From the NCBI GenBank assembly GCA_965242505.1, contig OZ251449.1, positions 1,488,001 to 1,552,000 on the forward strand: 64,000 nt of DNA, written 5' to 3'. Below the pieces are notes generated by a model that did no database searches, had not been told where the DNA came from, and saw only the letters and a list, made by a program, of their open reading frames with translations. This document shows positions 17,856-26,056 of the stretch, piece after piece. The stretch's first letter is position 1. Each line of letters starts with the position of its first letter. The DNA is from UBA2966 sp965242505 (GTDB taxonomy: Bacteria > Pseudomonadota > Alphaproteobacteria > UBA2966). The position numbers and the translations under genes were made by a program.

Positions 17856-17950
17856 GCCCGCCCGATTCGCGGCGGAGGAGGCGCCCGTCCGCGCCCGTCC
17901 CGGATCGCGGACACGACCTCGGTCAGGCCCGGATGCGCGATGTCGGTCAT
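17852..17950 (-). CDS. possible 32-codon ORF coupled to chrA
   Basis: ATG 17950 is preceded by GAAGGG and encodes a short peptide starting MTDIAHPGLTEVVSAIRDG and ending in a Pro/Arg-rich tail. Its TGA overlaps the chrA GTG. No homology is recognised. It may be a leader peptide or a chance frame. Confidence 0.3.
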   Translation of the reverse strand: MTDIAHPGLTEVVSAIRDGRGRAPPPPRIGRA

Positions 17951-17960
17951 GAGGAGCCCT

Positions 17961-19865
17961 TCAGGCTCGCGGAGAAATCCGCCGGTCCAGCCCTTCCGCC
18001 TCATCAAGCGTATAGACCGCCACACGCTCGGTCTGACCGCGGATGTCGAACTCGCCTCTGGCTTCGAGGTCGAAGCCCTCCACCCGCGCCGCGGTGGCTC
18101 CGGAAACGAGGATGCGCGTGCCGAGTTCCTTGTTGAGGGCTTCGAGTCGGGCCGCCAGATTGACCGCGTCGCCGTACACGGTATAGCTGAGCCGGCCCTT
18201 CGCGCCGACCGCGCCCGCAACCAGTTGGCCGGTGTTGATCCCGATGCGGACGCCGATCCGCCGCCCGGCGAACTCACGGCGCTGCATCGCGGACCGTATT
18301 TCGAGCGCCGCGCGCAGGGCGTTGGCGGCGTGGGCCGGATCCGGCGCCGGCACGTTGAACGTCGCGAGGATCGCATCGCCCTGGAACTGGGTGACGACCC
18401 CGTGTCGGCGTTCGAGGATCCCGACCATCGCTTCGAAGTACTCGTTGAGCAATTCCACGATGCCGGCCGGGCCGAGGGTCTCGGTCAGGGCGGTGAAACC
18501 TTCGAGATCGCAGAACAGCACGGTCGCCTCGGACTGCACGGGCGCGATCTCACCGCCCTCGGTGAGGAGCGTCCTCGCGACGTCGGTGGGGACGAACCGG
18601 CCCAGGGTCTCGCGGATCAGCTCGCGCTCCCTGAGTCCCGCCGCCATCTGATTGAAGGAGCGGTTCGCGTCGTCGAACTCGGCGACCCGGCTCGACGGCA
18701 GCGCCGGGACGCTGTCGAGGCGCTGGGCCTCGATGGAATGCGCCGCCACCGCGAGCGCCCTGATCGGCCGGCTCGCGCGCACGCCGAGCCACGCGGCGAG
18801 CGCGACGGAGACGACGAACACGGCGAGCCCCGCGAACGCCGCGGCGATCAGCCGCTCGAACTCGTCGCCGTCGCCGGCCGTGACGTTCGCGTAGTCCCCG
18901 CGCAGGGCAGCCCGGACGATCCCGGCGAGCCATTCGAGGACGTCGCTCGTCCCGGCGTTCACATAGGCCCCGATCGTCCACGGGGACGGACCGTAGCGAT
19001 GGACGTCCCGATGCAGGAACACGTAGTAGTCGTCGCCCACCGTCACCCCCGACGCGTTCACTTCGGTCATGCCGCCGAGGAGGAACAGCTCCGGATCGTC
19101 GGGGGTCCAGATACGCTCCAGCACCGCATCCCCGATCACATCGAGGGCGGAGAGCGGCTGGTCCTGGCCGGAGGCGGCGGGCGTCCAGTCGATCAGCAAC
19201 GGATGCGCGAGGACGTGCTCGCGGTCGTGGAGAATGAACGGAATGATCCCGGTGCGCAGCCGGGTCGATGCGAGTTGCCGGGACAGGTCGGAGACGGTCA
19301 CCACCTGCGTGAACATGCCGGCGAACTCGCCGCGGATCCGGAACGGCGTGTCGTGGAGAACCACCGTCGTCCCGAGCGTATGCGTCCAGAACGGGGCCCG
19401 CCATGCCGGCCCCGGCTGCGCCGCCCCGCGTTCGACCCACTCCATGATCTGGGGACGGTTCGACCAGTCCTCCACGACCGGCTGCGCGAACGCGCGCCCC
19501 CATCTCCGCATCCGCCCCCGAAGATCGATGACGCCGATGCCCGCGACCTGCGGCGTGGCGCCCAGCAGGCCGAAGATGAACGTGTCCAGCGCCTGCTTGT
19601 CGTCGAAGTCGACGCTGCCGCCCCCGATCTTCTCCACCGCCCACTGCGCCTGCTGCTCCACCGGCAGAAGCTGCGATTCGATCCCGCGTTCGAGCGCGTT
19701 CACGAGCGCCTCGGAACGCGACGCCATGAGCTGACGGGTATTCTCCGTCGCGCTCGACAGCCCGAGGAACAGGGAGACGCCGACCGCGACCGCGATCAGC
19801 GCGCCCGAGCCGACCACCGCGATGGCGGTGATCGGGAACCGGTAGTGGGTCGCGCGCTCCGTCAC
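17961..19865 (-). CDS. membrane adenylate/guanylate cyclase with extracytoplasmic sensor domain
   Basis: 634 aa. An N-terminal TM helix (ITAIAVVGSGALIAVAVGVS), a periplasmic sensor region of about 330 residues (Cache-like), a second TM helix (AGLAVFVVSVALAAWLGV), a HAMP-like linker with FDDANRSFNQMAAGL, and a C-terminal class III cyclase domain at about 440-610. The cyclase shows ATVLFCDLEGFTALTE (metal Asp), VTQFQGDAILATF (second metal Asp), GVRIGINTGQLVAGAVG and YTVYGDAVNLAARLEALN. It should make cAMP (or cGMP) in response to an external ligand. GTG 19865 has GGAGG seven bases upstream and is preferred to the in-frame GTG at 19886. Divergent from the ankyrin gene. Confidence 0.88.
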   Translation of the reverse strand: MTERATHYRFPITAIAVVGSGALIAVAVGVSLFLGLSSATENTRQLMASRSEALVNALERGIESQLLPVEQQAQWAVEKIGGGSVDFDDKQALDTFIFGLLGATPQVAGIGVIDLRGRMRRWGRAFAQPVVEDWSNRPQIMEWVERGAAQPGPAWRAPFWTHTLGTTVVLHDTPFRIRGEFAGMFTQVVTVSDLSRQLASTRLRTGIIPFILHDREHVLAHPLLIDWTPAASGQDQPLSALDVIGDAVLERIWTPDDPELFLLGGMTEVNASGVTVGDDYYVFLHRDVHRYGPSPWTIGAYVNAGTSDVLEWLAGIVRAALRGDYANVTAGDGDEFERLIAAAFAGLAVFVVSVALAAWLGVRASRPIRALAVAAHSIEAQRLDSVPALPSSRVAEFDDANRSFNQMAAGLRERELIRETLGRFVPTDVARTLLTEGGEIAPVQSEATVLFCDLEGFTALTETLGPAGIVELLNEYFEAMVGILERRHGVVTQFQGDAILATFNVPAPDPAHAANALRAALEIRSAMQRREFAGRRIGVRIGINTGQLVAGAVGAKGRLSYTVYGDAVNLAARLEALNKELGTRILVSGATAARVEGFDLEARGEFDIRGQTERVAVYTLDEAEGLDRRISPRA

Positions 19866-19968
19866 CGATGGGCCTCCGTGGAACACGATTGCGGCGGCGC
19901 GTCAAATTACGCAATCGGTGGATGCGGACCAAGGTAAACTCCCGAGACCCGAACCGGAAGGAACCGCC

Positions 19969-20532
19969 ATGTTCGCCACCCGCGCCGTTCTGACATTCGC
20001 TCTGACGATAGCCGCGGCCACGCCTGTTTTCGCCGATCCGACGGATGATCCGTTCACGACGGTGACAGGCGGGATCGTTTCCGAAGTGAAGGCCGCGCCA
20101 TCCGCCGGCGCGAACCCGAACGCCCACGACGAACCCGGCGCGACACCGGTTCATGGGGCGGCGAACCACAATCCTGAACCTTCGGTGATCGCGGCGCTGA
20201 TAGAGGACGGCGCAGACCCCGGCGCCCGCGCCGAAGGCGGCTGGACGCCACTTCATCTGGCGGCGTGGAAGAACCCCGAGCCCCGGGTCGTCGTGGCGCT
20301 GATAGAGGGCGGCGCGAACCCGAACGTCCGCGCCGGAAGAGGCTGGACGCCGCTTCATCTGGCGGCGTGGAAGAACCCCGAGCCTCGGGTCGTCGTGGCC
20401 CTGATAGAGGGCGGCGCGGACCCGAACGCCCGCGACGACGACGGCAGGACGCCTTTCGATTACGCGAAAGACAACGAGGCGTTGCGGGGAACCGACGCCT
20501 ACCGGCGGTTGAACGAAGCCCGGTTCGAGTAA
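19969..20532 (+). CDS. exported ankyrin-repeat protein
   Basis: 187 aa with a signal peptide (MFATRAVLTFALTIAAATPVFA, residues 1-22) and about four ankyrin repeats: a degenerate first, then GWTPLHLAAWKNPEPRVVVA twice and RTPFDYAKDNEALRGTDAY at the end. The two central repeats are nearly identical as 99-base DNA units, a sign of recent internal duplication. GGAAGGAACC before ATG 19969 provides the ribosome site. A paralogue with the same C-terminus (LRGTDVYWRLNEARFK) is at the right window edge. The protein should be secreted or periplasmic and bind protein partners; the target is unknown. Confidence 0.88.
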   Translation: MFATRAVLTFALTIAAATPVFADPTDDPFTTVTGGIVSEVKAAPSAGANPNAHDEPGATPVHGAANHNPEPSVIAALIEDGADPGARAEGGWTPLHLAAWKNPEPRVVVALIEGGANPNVRAGRGWTPLHLAAWKNPEPRVVVALIEGGADPNARDDDGRTPFDYAKDNEALRGTDAYRRLNEARFE

Positions 20533-20609
20533 GGCCGGCCCCCTTGGCCGATTGCGTCAAATCGACTTCCATCGTCGTGACCAAGTTCAGACACATGCGA
20601 GACGCCGCA

Positions 20610-20775
20610 GGGGCCGTTTGCGCTCCTCCCCCGGCGCGACCCCCACCCCGACCCTCCCCCTGCAAGGGAGAGGGAGAAGAAGGGGGGCGCGCCGCGCGCT
20701 TCCTCCCTGCCATCCACACTCCTCCCCCCTGGCAGGGGGGAGGTCGGGAGGGGGGTCCGTGGCCCCGCAACGGCT
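20610..20775 (+). repeat. dispersed repeat with both hairpin modules, no terminal repeats
   Basis: The block runs GGGGCCGTTTGCGCTCCTCC, GCGACCCCCACCCCGACCCT, the CTGCAAGGG hairpin, then CTCCTCCCCCCTGGCAGGGG and CCGCAACG. It fills most of the 377-base gap between the ankyrin and desaturase genes; the remainder holds the promoter listed next. The outer GCATTTCTCATAC ends are absent. Confidence 0.8.
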
Positions 20776-20813
20776 CGCTCAGTGTCTCATATGTATTGAA
20801 CGAGGACACGTCG

Positions 20814-20842
20814 TTGACGGAAAATGGATCGGCCTGTACGAT
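20814..20842 (+). promoter_or_regulatory. sigma70-type promoter of the desaturase gene
   Basis: TTGACG (20814-20819) and TACGAT (20837-20842) are exactly 17 bp apart. The predicted transcript starts near 20849, about 60 bases before the proposed ATA start, which rules out the upstream in-frame TTG codons as main starts. Confidence 0.6.
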
Positions 20843-20909
20843 TCGCGTTCACGCAAGCGCCCGCATCGACGGAACGCGGCGACGTCCACCCAAGGGAGAG
20901 GTATCCGCC

Positions 20910-21872
20910 ATACCTTCGGAATTCGCTCGCGGCCGCGAGGCCGTCATCGATCGCAGGACCCTGAAGCAGTACACGGACCGCCGGAGCGACGCGGCCGGCC
21001 TCTTCTTCCTGGCGCGGCATTTCCTCGTCCTGTTCGCCACCGGCGCGCTGGTGCTCATGAGCATCGGCGCGTGGTGGATCCTGCCCGCCATGGTCCTGCA
21101 CGGCATCGTCATGGCGTTCCTGTTCGCGCCCGTGCACGAGTGTTCCCACGCGACCGCGTTCAGAACGCGTTGGCTGAACGAAGGGGTCTACTGGCTGCTT
21201 TGCCTGATCTACGTCGTGCCGCCGCGCATGTTCCGCCATTCGCATCTGGCGCATCACCGCTACACCCAGATTCGCGGCAGCGATCCCGACATGGTCCTGC
21301 CCCGGAACTCGACGGTGCGGGATTACCTCTACTACGTGTCGGCCATCCCGTTCTGGATTCGGGGCGCGCAATGGTTCCTGGCCCTGCCCTTCGGGAGGGT
21401 CGCCGACAAGCACCGGCATTTCATCCCCGAGAGCGCGGTTCCCAGGATCAGGCGCGAGGGTTGGGTCGTCTGGGGGGTCTATGGATCGATCGCCGTGATC
21501 GCGGTCGCGGCGGGATCGTGGATGCCGCTGTGGCTGTGGATCCTGCCCCGCCTTCTCGGAGAGCCGTTCATGCGCTGGCTGCGCATCGCCGAACACGCGG
21601 AATGCGAGGAGAGCGCCGACCTCACCGTCAACACGCGGACGACCCGGGCGCCCGGCTGGTTGCGCGCCCTGTTCTGGAACATGCCGTACCATGCCGAGCA
21701 TCACCTCTGCCCGGCGGCGCCGTTCCACGTCCTGCCGGAGCTTCACCAGAAGGTCGCCGGCGCGCTGCTCCCCGTCGCGTCCGGATACATGGCCGTCCAC
21801 GCCGAAGTCCTGCGCAATCTCCGCGCGCGGACGGGCGTCACCTGGGCCGAGCCTCGAGCCGAGACCGCCTGA
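20910..21872 (+). CDS. membrane fatty acid desaturase family protein, apparent ATA start
   Basis: About 320 aa. The three histidine boxes of membrane di-iron desaturases are present: HECSH (about 77), HSHLAHHRY (about 111) and YHAEHH (about 260), between hydrophobic segments such as FLARHFLVLFATGALVLMSIG and WGVYGSIAVIAVAAGSWMPL. The enzyme should desaturate or hydroxylate a lipid acyl chain or carotenoid-like substrate. No ATG/GTG/TTG occurs between the mapped promoter and the first membrane helix; an ATA at 20910 sits eight bases after GGGAGAGG and gives a sensible N-terminus (ATA-Pro-Ser-Glu-Phe-Ala). The next standard starts (GTG and ATG near 21050) would delete the first helix. The 3' end overlaps the convergent RES gene by 35 bases. 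Confidence 0.85.
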   Translation: MPSEFARGREAVIDRRTLKQYTDRRSDAAGLFFLARHFLVLFATGALVLMSIGAWWILPAMVLHGIVMAFLFAPVHECSHATAFRTRWLNEGVYWLLCLIYVVPPRMFRHSHLAHHRYTQIRGSDPDMVLPRNSTVRDYLYYVSAIPFWIRGAQWFLALPFGRVADKHRHFIPESAVPRIRREGWVVWGVYGSIAVIAVAAGSWMPLWLWILPRLLGEPFMRWLRIAEHAECEESADLTVNTRTTRAPGWLRALFWNMPYHAEHHLCPAAPFHVLPELHQKVAGALLPVASGYMAVHAEVLRNLRARTGVTWAEPRAETA

Positions 21873-22491
21873 GCCTTCCGGAACGTCGATCCGTCGTTTC
21901 CGCCCCCCGGCCTCGGAACGGGTGCGCGCCGGGCCTGTCCGCAGGGAAGAGCCGTCGACGGCGCGCCGTCAGATAATGGCGAACGCGACCGAGAAGGTCC
22001 TCGCCGGGACAGCCCTCGACGGCCGCCGCCCAGCCGACCAGGTCCGGGCGCGGCCCGAAAAGCGCGAAAACCGTTCCGTCCCTCTCGGGACCGGGCCGGG
22101 GACCGCCATCCACCCTCCAGCCGCGCGCGCCGCCCGTGACGAGCGCGGCCGAGGGCGCCGCCATCCCTTTCACGCCGGACGTCCGATGGGTTTCCGCCCA
22201 ACTCTGGCAATCCGGCCAACTGTCCCGACCGCCGGTCAGCGTCTCCATCGGCAGCGAGGGCCGCGACGTCGGCGCGTCCCCGATCTCCACGGCCCATAGC
22301 GCCCTGCGGATGGTCGGCAGATCCTCGGGATCGACGATCTCTTCGTGGCGCAGGAACTCGGCCCACGCGCCATCGGGCGTATCGCTGAAATAGTGCGTCA
22401 ACCGGCCCTCGGCGTTCCATCGGCCGGCCGGTTGGGAACCGCCTTCCCAAAGGAAAGGAAAGCGCGGGTCGGCGTGCCGGAACACGATCAT
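21838..22491 (-). CDS. RES-domain toxin (NAD+-degrading family)
   Basis: 217 aa. The N-terminal 165 residues carry the RES pattern: FRHADPRFPFLWEGGSQ, AGRWNAEGRLTHYFSDTP, AWAEFLRHEEI. Characterised RES toxins cleave NAD+, as glycohydrolases or phosphorylases. The last ~40 residues are Arg-rich, unlike the family, and run antisense through the 3' end of the desaturase gene, so the original stop may have been lost. Its ATG overlaps the antitoxin stop (ATGA), the normal order antitoxin then toxin. Confidence 0.82.
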   Translation of the reverse strand: MIVFRHADPRFPFLWEGGSQPAGRWNAEGRLTHYFSDTPDGAWAEFLRHEEIVDPEDLPTIRRALWAVEIGDAPTSRPSLPMETLTGGRDSWPDCQSWAETHRTSGVKGMAAPSAALVTGGARGWRVDGGPRPGPERDGTVFALFGPRPDLVGWAAAVEGCPGEDLLGRVRHYLTARRRRLFPADRPGAHPFRGRGAETTDRRSGRLRRSRLEARPR

Positions 22492-23105
22492 GTCGCTGGC
22501 GACGGCCCGAGGGCGCGGGCGAGCTCCCGCACCCGGCGCGGCCCGTCGTCGTCCACCCGCCAGTCCCGATTCAACAACGCGGCGGGAGTGCTCCCGTCAA
22601 GCAGCTTGCGCTCGCGATCGAACCAGCGCCGGATGCCGACGTCGTTATAGGCGCCCGCGAGGTCGCCGACGACGAGGGCCAGGAAGTGAAGGCGGGCGGC
22701 GACGGGGTCGGGCGTCCGGCGGGCGCCGGAAAGATAGCGGCGGGCGCTGGACGCCGACACCCCCAAGAGGCGAACGAGCAACTCCAGCCCCAGCACGTCT
22801 TGCAGCGCCGGCCACTCATGCGCGGGAGAGGGCGATTCGTCCAGCGCTTCGCTGATCCGTTCAAGCAGAGCGACAAGTTTCTCCGGACCGGGGCCCGATG
22901 GATGAAGGAGCTCCGGCAGAAGGGCTTCCCCGATACCGGCCCTGGACATGCCCGCCCCGAGATCCAGCATCGCCGTATCGTCGAGGCGAGTGACTTCGCC
23001 GGACAGAAGGCCCATCGCCTCCGCCCGGATCAGCATCGCGACGGCCGCCGACGCGACCCTCGGGTCGTCGAATGGACTTGAAACGGATCGAATTCGGATA
23101 TTCAT
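22488..23105 (-). CDS. Xre/MbcA/ParS-type antitoxin of the RES toxin
   Basis: 205 aa from ATG 23105. The C-terminal half has the toxin-binding DUF2384-like pattern: VLGLELLVRLLGVSASSARRYL as a helix-turn-helix-like segment, HFLALVVGDLAGAYNDVGIRRWF, and the terminal LLDGSTPAALLNRDW. This protein normally neutralises the RES toxin and represses the operon. An upstream in-frame ATG at 23126 is also possible. An inverted repeat centred on the ATG (23093-23116) is a candidate autoregulatory site. Confidence 0.82.
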   Translation of the reverse strand: MNIRIRSVSSPFDDPRVASAAVAMLIRAEAMGLLSGEVTRLDDTAMLDLGAGMSRAGIGEALLPELLHPSGPGPEKLVALLERISEALDESPSPAHEWPALQDVLGLELLVRLLGVSASSARRYLSGARRTPDPVAARLHFLALVVGDLAGAYNDVGIRRWFDRERKLLDGSTPAALLNRDWRVDDDGPRRVRELARALGPSPAT

Positions 23106-23116
23106 GATGATCCGAA
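23093..23116. promoter_or_regulatory. candidate operator over the antitoxin start codon
   Basis: TTCGGAT (23093-23099) and ATCCGAA (23110-23116) form a perfect 7-bp inverted repeat with a 10-base spacer containing the antitoxin ATG. Toxin-antitoxin operons are commonly autorepressed at such palindromes; binding is inferred. Confidence 0.4.
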
Positions 23117-23263
23117 CGTTACCCATTGAGCATCGTCGCGTCGACCCGCATATCGCCGACAACGATTCCCCGGCATGAGCGTCCACGCGCTTGCGGCGCC
23201 TCCGCTCCGTTGGCATTCTGCGTCGGTTCGCATCTGAAACCTCCGTCGACCGGACTCCCTTTC

Positions 23264-24637
23264 ATGCCCACCCACCGGAACGTCCTCGAACTGATCGGCG
23301 ATACCCCGATCGTCGAGTTGCGGAATTTCGACACCGGGCCCTGCCGACTCTTCGTCAAGATGGAGTCCCAGAATCCGGGCGGCTCGATCAAGGACCGGAT
23401 CGGGCTGGCCATGATCGAGGAGGCCGAGGAAACGGGCCGCATCGAGCCCGGCGCCACGTTGATCGAGGCGACGGCCGGCAATACCGGCCTGGGGCTCGCC
23501 CTCGTGGCCGCCCTCAAGGGCTACAAGCTGATCCTGATCCTCCCCGACAAGATGAGCCAAGAGAAGATCTTCCACCTCCGCGCCATGGGAGCGCGAGTCG
23601 TCACCACGCGATCCGACGTCGGACGCGGCCACCCCGACTACTACCAGGACGTCGCGGAGCGCCTGGAAAGGGAGATTCCCGGATCACTCTGGATCAACCA
23701 GTTCGAGAACCCGGCCAACCCCAGGGCGCACCGCGAAGGCACGGGTCCCGAGATCTGGGAGCAGATGGACCACGACGTCGATGCCGTCGTGTGCGGCGTG
23801 GGCTCGGGGGGCACGCTGACCGGGGTCGGGCGGTTTCTGCGAGGCGTCGATCCGGACATCGACATGATCCTCGCCGATCCGGAGGGGTCGGTTCTGGCGG
23901 ACGTCGTGCGAACCGGCGAGATCCAGGGCGATGCCGGCTCGTGGCTGGTCGAGGGCATGGGCGAGGACTTCGTACCCGGGAACGCCGAGCTCGACGTCGC
24001 CTCGGAAGCCATCGTCGTGTCCGACCGGGACAGCCTCAACACGGCGCGCGAGCTCCTGCTGAAGGAGGGGATTTTCGCGGGGTCCTCGTCGGGTTGCCTG
24101 GTCAAGGCCGCTCTCGATTACTGCCGCAGGCAGACGGAGCCCAAGCGCGTCGTGACGTTCATCTGCGATTCCGGGAACAAGTACCTGTCGAAGATGTTCA
24201 ACGACTACTGGATGCTCGACCAGGGATTCATGGAGCGCGAGACCTATGGCGACCTCCGCGACCTCATCACCCGCCGGGCCGAGGACGGCGGCGTCATCTC
24301 GGTGACGCCCCGGGATACGCTGCTGAACGCCTACGGCCGCATGCGCATGTACGACGTGTCGCAGCTCCCCGTTCTCGACGGCGACCGGATCGTCGGGATC
24401 ATCGACGAATCGGACCTGCTGGTCGCCGTCCACAACCGCGAGGACCGTTTCGAGGAGCTCTGCTCCGAGCACATGATCGACCGCCTGGAGCTGGTCACGC
24501 CCGACACCCCGGTCGATGAACTGATGCACATCTTCCGAGCCGGCCGCGTCGCGCTGGTGGCGGACGACGACGAGTTCCACGGTCTGATCACGATCGCCGA
24601 CTATCTCAACTACCATCGCCGCAAATCGCTGAAATGA
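23264..24637 (+). CDS. cbs: cystathionine beta-synthase with C-terminal CBS domains
   Basis: 457 aa. The PLP fold-type II core has NPGGSIKDRIG with the PLP Lys at about 43, the ATAGNTGLGLALVAA loop, GVGSGGTLTGVGRFL for phosphate binding and SSSGCLVKAAL. Residues about 335-457 form two CBS modules (ISVTPRDTLLNAYGRMRMYD and LELVTPDTPVDELMHIFRAG). It makes cystathionine from serine (or activated serine) and homocysteine, in the cytoplasm; the CBS pair may bind an adenosyl regulator as in other long CBS enzymes. It is the first gene of a two-gene transsulfuration operon with the gene at 24673. Confidence 0.92.
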   Translation: MPTHRNVLELIGDTPIVELRNFDTGPCRLFVKMESQNPGGSIKDRIGLAMIEEAEETGRIEPGATLIEATAGNTGLGLALVAALKGYKLILILPDKMSQEKIFHLRAMGARVVTTRSDVGRGHPDYYQDVAERLEREIPGSLWINQFENPANPRAHREGTGPEIWEQMDHDVDAVVCGVGSGGTLTGVGRFLRGVDPDIDMILADPEGSVLADVVRTGEIQGDAGSWLVEGMGEDFVPGNAELDVASEAIVVSDRDSLNTARELLLKEGIFAGSSSGCLVKAALDYCRRQTEPKRVVTFICDSGNKYLSKMFNDYWMLDQGFMERETYGDLRDLITRRAEDGGVISVTPRDTLLNAYGRMRMYDVSQLPVLDGDRIVGIIDESDLLVAVHNREDRFEELCSEHMIDRLELVTPDTPVDELMHIFRAGRVALVADDDEFHGLITIADYLNYHRRKSLK

Positions 24638-24672
24638 ACCGAGGCCCGGAAGGGCCTGCGGGAGGACATGCA

Positions 24673-25821
24673 TTGAAACGCGACACCACAATCATCCACG
24701 CCGGCATCGCGCCCGATCCCGTGACCGGCTCCATCGTCCCGCCGATCTACGAGACCGCGACCTACGTCCTCGACGAGGTCGGCCGCGACAAGGGCTTCGA
24801 CTACACGCGGTCGTCGAACCCGACGCGCCAGGTGCTCGAGGACAATCTCGCGGCGATCGAGGGAGGCGCGCACGGCATCAGCTTCGCGAGCGGCATGTCG
24901 GCGGTGGACGGCTGTCTGAGGACGCTCGGCGCGGGCGATCACGTGGTCTGCACGGACGACGTCTACGGCGGCGTGACGCGCCTGTTCGACCGGGTGCTGT
25001 CCCGTCACGGCATCGGCGTCACCTACGTCGATTCCTCGCGACCGGAGACGGTGCGCCAGGCGGTGCGGCCCGAGACCAGGATGCTGTGGATCGAGACGCC
25101 GACGAACCCCCTGCTCAAGATCACCGACCTCGCCGCCATGGCGGAGATCGCCAGGGAGCGCGACCTGATCTACGCCGTCGATTCGACGTTCGCGACGCCG
25201 GTCTTCCTCCGGCCGCTGGAGTACGGCGCCGACATCGTCGTGCATTCGACGACCAAGTACCTGAGCGGCCACAACCAGATCATCGGCGGAATCGTCGTCA
25301 CCGACCGCGAGGACGTACGCGACCGGCTCAAGTTCCTGCAGAAGAGCGTCGGCGCCGTGTCGAGCCCCTTCGACTGCTGGCTGACGCTGCTCGGCGTCAA
25401 GACCCTGCACCTGCGCATGGAGCGCCACGCCGCAAACGCCCGCAAGGTCGCGGAATTTCTGGAGGCGCACGACAAGGTGGCGCGGGTCGCCTATCCCGGA
25501 CTCGCGTCCCACCCCCAGCACGACGTCGCCAGGGCCCAGATGTCCGGCTTCTCCGGCATGATCTCCTTCGAGCTGACGGGGGGCATCTCCGCCGGCAAGA
25601 CCTTGATGAACTCGGTGAAACTCTGCGGTCTCGCGGAGAGCCTCGGCGCGGTGGAGACCATGATCACCCATCCGGCGACCATGACGCACGTCGACGTCCC
25701 GGCGGAGGAACGCCATGCCCGCGGGCTGACCGACGGGCTCGTCCGCCTCTCCGTCGGCATCGAGGATGCGGAAGACATCGTCGCCGACCTGTCCCAGGCG
25801 CTCGACAAGGCGGAGTCCTGA
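24673..25821 (+). CDS. cystathionine gamma-lyase/synthase family PLP enzyme
   Basis: 382 aa. Landmarks: the YTRSSNPTRQVLEDNLAAIE block, FASGMSAVDGCLRTLGAGDHVV, WIETPTNPLLKI, and the PLP site VVHSTTKYLSGHNQ with Lys at about 195. Next to cbs it most likely cleaves cystathionine to cysteine (reverse transsulfuration); gamma-synthase activity is not excluded by sequence. TTG 24673 has GGAGG seven bases upstream and gives the usual family N-terminus (MKRDTTIIHAG); an in-frame ATG at 24634 overlaps the cbs stop (ATGA) but adds 13 atypical residues. Confidence 0.9.
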   Translation: MKRDTTIIHAGIAPDPVTGSIVPPIYETATYVLDEVGRDKGFDYTRSSNPTRQVLEDNLAAIEGGAHGISFASGMSAVDGCLRTLGAGDHVVCTDDVYGGVTRLFDRVLSRHGIGVTYVDSSRPETVRQAVRPETRMLWIETPTNPLLKITDLAAMAEIARERDLIYAVDSTFATPVFLRPLEYGADIVVHSTTKYLSGHNQIIGGIVVTDREDVRDRLKFLQKSVGAVSSPFDCWLTLLGVKTLHLRMERHAANARKVAEFLEAHDKVARVAYPGLASHPQHDVARAQMSGFSGMISFELTGGISAGKTLMNSVKLCGLAESLGAVETMITHPATMTHVDVPAEERHARGLTDGLVRLSVGIEDAEDIVADLSQALDKAES

Positions 25822-25823
25822 CC

Positions 25824-25990
25824 CGCATTCCTCGTACCGGCAGGGATCGAGGAGTGCGCGGCGTCGCGGGCCCGCGCTCCGCCCCCCTCCCCCCCTGTTC
25901 GGGGGGAGGAGCGTCAACGGCCCCTCCGTTCCCCTTGTTCTCCCTCCCCCTTGCAGGGGGAGGGCCGGGGTGGGGGTCGCGTCATCAGGT
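25824..25990 (-). repeat. dispersed repeat, reversed orientation
   Basis: Right after the lyase stop comes CCGCATTCCTCGTACCGGCA, the inverted version of the element's right end, then the CCCCCCTGTTCGGGGGGAGG and CTTGCAGGGGGAGG hairpins and GGGGTGGGGGTCGCGTCAT. The other terminal repeat is missing. The remaining ~65 bases to the SDR stop show nothing. Confidence 0.75.
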
Positions 25991-26056
25991 CGACAGGTCG
26001 ATCCATCACGTGGCCCAAAGGTTAGAAGCGCAAATACCCGAACCCTTGGCGGGCCC

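Noticed and set aside
16062..19937. 1291-codon plus-strand frame opposite hydantoinase A, chrA and the cyclase
   Set aside because: Same reason: a shadow of three well-supported minus-strand genes, with low-complexity Arg/His/Asp composition.
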